Of a stretch of 64,000 nucleotides of DNA, positions 61,121-64,000 are shown piece by piece. The notes beneath the pieces were generated by a model. That model saw only the letters and a list, made by a program, of their open reading frames with translations. It was not told where the DNA came from and searched no databases. Position 1 is the stretch's first letter. Each line of letters starts with the position of its first letter. This DNA comes from Pocillopora verrucosa. Lineage: Eukaryota > Cnidaria > Anthozoa > Scleractinia > Pocilloporidae. Position numbers and translations under genes: made by a program. The DNA lies in assembly GCF_036669915.1 (NCBI RefSeq), contig NC_089316.1, positions 6,426,271-6,490,270 on the forward strand, in the 5' to 3' direction.

Positions 61121-62264
61121 TTCACTTTGGCGAGCAAACAAAAAAAAAGAAACAGCATGTTTAATATTTATTGTTTTAATATGTAATTTTACATCTACAT
61201 GTTACGGCTACTAAGTTATTACTATGGGGCCAACCCTACAAAACTGAACAAATTTAAAATAATTCACAAAATTAGAAAAGTCTATTTAAACCTATAACTT
61301 AAGTATTACCATGGTCAAAATACTTAAAAACAGTTACCGATCACTTTGCCGACATATTGACTCGATAAAAACCAACTTGCATATAACAGCATTCACCTTG
61401 CCGGCAACTACTATCAACTCGCCGTCACTAATTTATTTCATTTAAAAGCACTTTGAAAACAAAAACAAATTATACCTGGGGCCTTTAATAACGAAATGAA
61501 AAGTTTTGAATGAAAACTTGCTGGCACTAAATATTATCATAATAAAGTTCAGATATAACGCGCGCTGTCATTGGTTGAATAAGCGTGCTCTATAAGAGTA
61601 TTAAAACACTCGACTAAGTCTCGTGTTTCTCACAACACTTCTTTCGTTCTCTGGTCGCATCCTGCGCAGAGCACAAACAAGGCCTCTCTATTTTTTAATT
61701 ATACTCGCTTTGATAATTGTGTAAATGTTCTTTTTGAAAAAGTAAAATCAGAGCCTGTTTGAAAAATGTGTAAAATAGGTAAATACAACATCTAAGCTAT
61801 AATAAATACTTTCGAGAACAATAAGCGAGGTTAACTTGACTCTAAGTAAACTCTGACTGAATCTCAATCTTGGATTGAGCTATCTAATCTCAAACTGTTT
61901 CTGGAAATCCTGGGACTTTGAAAACTGCCTGCTTAATTAAGGGTGACTGCTTGATACGGAGCTGCTTAAAACAGGTTCGCCTGAAAAGATTAACTCCTCA
62001 AAACTTCAACACTTTTCAGTCAAACTGAATTTTGCTCAATAGGTTTGTAGTATGTTATGTCTCAAATATTTGTGGCAAATTCGGAGCTGTTAGCACAAAT
62101 ACATCCTGAGAAATTTAAGGGGGCACCCAAATAATCATGAAAAACCCATATTTGCAGGAAATGTGATTTAAAAGGAAATGTTATGGAAACATGGGTTCAA
62201 GTTAGCTTTTACAATAAAAACACAGTGTGTTGGTAGAACTGCTTTAAAAGAAATATCCCTAAAG
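61121..62264. other. Intergenic region right of the MS4A array
   Basis: 61200-61330 resembles a decayed version of the ACOX 3' flank ('tggggccaaccctacaaaactgaacaaat', compare 17490-17530), suggesting the array once extended here. 61560-61690 contains 'gcgcgctgtcattggttgaa', probably a dispersed repeat. I see no coding exon; 62100-62264 is 3' flank of the transposase gene. Confidence 0.45.
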
Positions 62265-64000
62265 TTATTTTTTGGTCTTCTGAGTAGTTTTCCTCTTTTT
62301 GGGTCCATTACAAGGTTCTATTTCTCCAAAAGCTCCAGCTGCATAAGTTACACCCTCGCCACGAATCCTTAGATCTTCATTATGCTGTTTAGCCTGTCTC
62401 CTGGCAACTCTGTATTTCTTGTACTGATCTTGCACTCTCTTCTCTGCTTGTTTAATTCTCTCTGAATCCCTTCTCCTAGCTTCCATTTTGGCAGTATCAC
62501 TCACAGTGAGCCCAACCTTCTCCATGATAGCATGTTTCGCGGAGGCACCACCACTGAAATGTAAGGCAGCTGACAAAGCAGCCAGCTGCACTCTCCTTCT
62601 GCCATGCCACTTGTGTTTGGGACATTTGTTCCATACCAGGGAGTTGATGGACTCATTAGCATTCTGGGTATAGCCAGGCAAGCACCTTGCAAGAAGGGCA
62701 GAATCTGTGAGCCTGTCATAAATCTTGCAAAGATGTTCCTCAAACACCTTGTCAAGATGGTGTGGCTTGTTAGGGCAAGGGAGCCCTTTCTTGTATTTAC
62801 ACCATGAATTTGGTGGACAAAACTGGTGCCTTTCTTTATTGGGTAGCTTCAAGCAGTGGAACAATCCAGCCAGAATCTCAGTTTTCATAGTCTGCACAGC
62901 TTGGTCCCTCTCTTCAGTGGTTGTAATTTCTCTTTTTACATTGTCACGAATTGCCTTGCCATAATTCTTTTTCAGTTTTTCTATAGCAGCCTTTGTCAGT
63001 CTTCCATTTCTTCCATGCATTGGTTTTCCATCACTCAATTTCACTGAGGATTTTTGAAATTCATACAGTGCTTTTCCAAGTCGCTTTTGAACGTGTCCAA
63101 TGCAGTCTAATTTCATGACCCGGTCACAGCCTGCAGTTCCAGCCAGGTGATCCTCTTCCCACTTCTTAAAATCTTCTGAAGCTTTCCAGGTAATGTACTC
63201 TTGATCATTGTTTTGTAGATTTTCATAATGGTGACAAGTGTCACAGGCACCATAAATGCTCCGGTATCCGGTTAGATCGCTCCATGGTTAGATCGCTCCA
63301 AGTCAGATCGCTCCATACCGAAGTCAGATCGCTCCACTCGAAAGTTAGTTCGCTCCATCAAATAAGTTATTTCGCTCCATACATAAGTTACTTCGCTCCA
63401 TGTAGAAACCTAATACACTAACTTACTTCTGATCTACTTCTGATGATGTGTATTGCGTCTTGCGATCGGTCGAACTACCGATGTTGGAACAAGTGTTTCA
63501 GTGTGTAATGAACGTAGAAAACTAATAACCTAACTTACTTCTGATCTTTGTAGTTTATAGTTGATGATGTTGCTTGCGATCAAGTTGCTGAAATATAAAG
63601 TGATCGACGATTCGTTCACTTGAACCCACCAAAGCGAATTACCAATGATGAAATAAGTGTTTCAGTGTGTAATAAATGATGAAATTTCCCTTATCCTTCT
63701 GTCTTTTATCAACCTTCCACGTTAGTTTTCTTCATGGAGCGAAGTAACTTATGTATGGAGCGAAGTAACTTATTTGATGGAGCGAACTAACTTTCGAGTG
63801 GAGCGATCTGACTTCGGTATGGAGCGATCTGACTTGGAGCGATCTAACCATGGAGCGATCTAACCGTAAACCTAAATGCTCCATATAGAATTATATGCTT
63901 TTGAGTCCCCATCAGAAATCATCCATGTGTACCTGATAAAGCCCTGCTCACTTCTTCCCCATATCCTTTTGGCACATTCCATCTCCATACTTGAGCTGGA
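62265..64000 (-). pseudogene. Mutator-like transposase gene, split by a foldback insertion, 5' part off window
   Basis: On the - strand the frame runs from the window edge to 63883, is interrupted by a 610-bp element, and resumes at 63262 to a stop at 62265. Upstream text includes YTWMISDGDSKAYNSIW, whose Asp-rich DGDSK is a catalytic-Asp motif of this cnidarian/arthropod Mutator-like domain family. After the insertion come GACDTCHHYEN, MKLDCIGHVQKRLGKAL, and CLPGYTQNANESINSLVW, the conserved NxNES glutamate motif. A basic C-terminus (PKKRKTTQKTKK) may be a nuclear localisation signal. Apart from the insertion I find no stop or frameshift, so the interruption looks recent. It may be a once-active MULE or an intact ORF broken by its own superfamily. 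Confidence 0.8.
63263..63872. mobile_element. 610-bp foldback (MULE-type) element inside the transposase gene
   Basis: The arms at 63263-63402 and 63733-63872 are nearly perfect 140-bp inverted repeats. Each arm is seven tandem subrepeats ending in CGCTCCA, such as GGTTAGATCGCTCCA, AGTCAGATCGCTCCA and AGTTACTTCGCTCCA. The outer tips read GGTATCCGG and, reversed, GGTTTACGG. Flanks are a direct repeat TAAATGCTCC (63253-63262 and 63873-63882), i.e. a 9-10 bp target duplication as made by Mutator-type transposases. The 330-bp centre is an imperfect tandem pair, each unit with 'aacttacttctgatc' and 'aagtgtttcagtgtgtaat'. No ORF of note. Confidence 0.9.

Overview
This window is AT-rich animal nuclear DNA: intron-containing genes with GT/AG splice sites, tRNA-derived SINEs, many MITEs, microsatellites and a dispersed 28S rDNA piece. 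I infer a cnidarian, most likely a reef coral. That rests on the character of the genes and on repeats I associate with anthozoan genomes; no search was run.

Left third (1-16492, + strand). Two tandem copies of a peroxisomal acyl-CoA oxidase (ACOX1-type) lie here. Only the last four coding exons of copy 1 are inside the window (586-2704). Copy 2 is complete: 16 coding exons (5729-16492) joining in frame to 667 codons, with the catalytic-glutamate region and a C-terminal SKL peroxisomal signal. Between the copies is a truncated, rearranged 28S rRNA fragment (4351-5086) followed by TA-rich microsatellites.

Middle (16493-60700, - strand). Five tandem paralogues (A-E) encode small four-transmembrane proteins of MS4A/CD20-like type. 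Exon 1 carries TM1 and part of TM2, exon 2 finishes TM2, exon 3 carries TM3, a Tyr/Asn/Cys-rich loop and TM4, exon 4 is Gln/Pro-rich, and exon 5 is built from an 18-bp minisatellite encoding the hexapeptide PGVVAQ. Copy E has about 30 repeat units and an extra terminal exon (475 aa). Copies A and B (263 aa each) and C (about 290 aa) have short tails of 5-10 units. Copy D has lost exons 2 and 3 and is a pseudogene. ACOX 3' flank, twice with a relic of the ACOX last exon, recurs between MS4A copies. The ancestral duplicating unit was therefore a convergent ACOX(+)/MS4A(-) pair from which ACOX bodies were later lost.

The array is a trap for mobile elements whose empty sites survive in sister copies. 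These are a 5'-truncated LINE (23989-24807), a 2.3-kb TIR element with 5-bp target duplication and an exon resembling the RAG1 N-terminal zinc region (41560-43861), two copies of a TTAA-flanked MITE (one nested in another MITE), a CCGAAAACC-rich TIR element (58653-59609) and several SINEs.

Right end (62265-64000, - strand). A Mutator-like transposase gene runs off the window. It is split by a 610-bp foldback element (63263-63872) with 140-bp inverted arms made of GATCGCTCCA-type subrepeats and a 9-10 bp target duplication. The reading frame matches exactly on both sides of that insertion.
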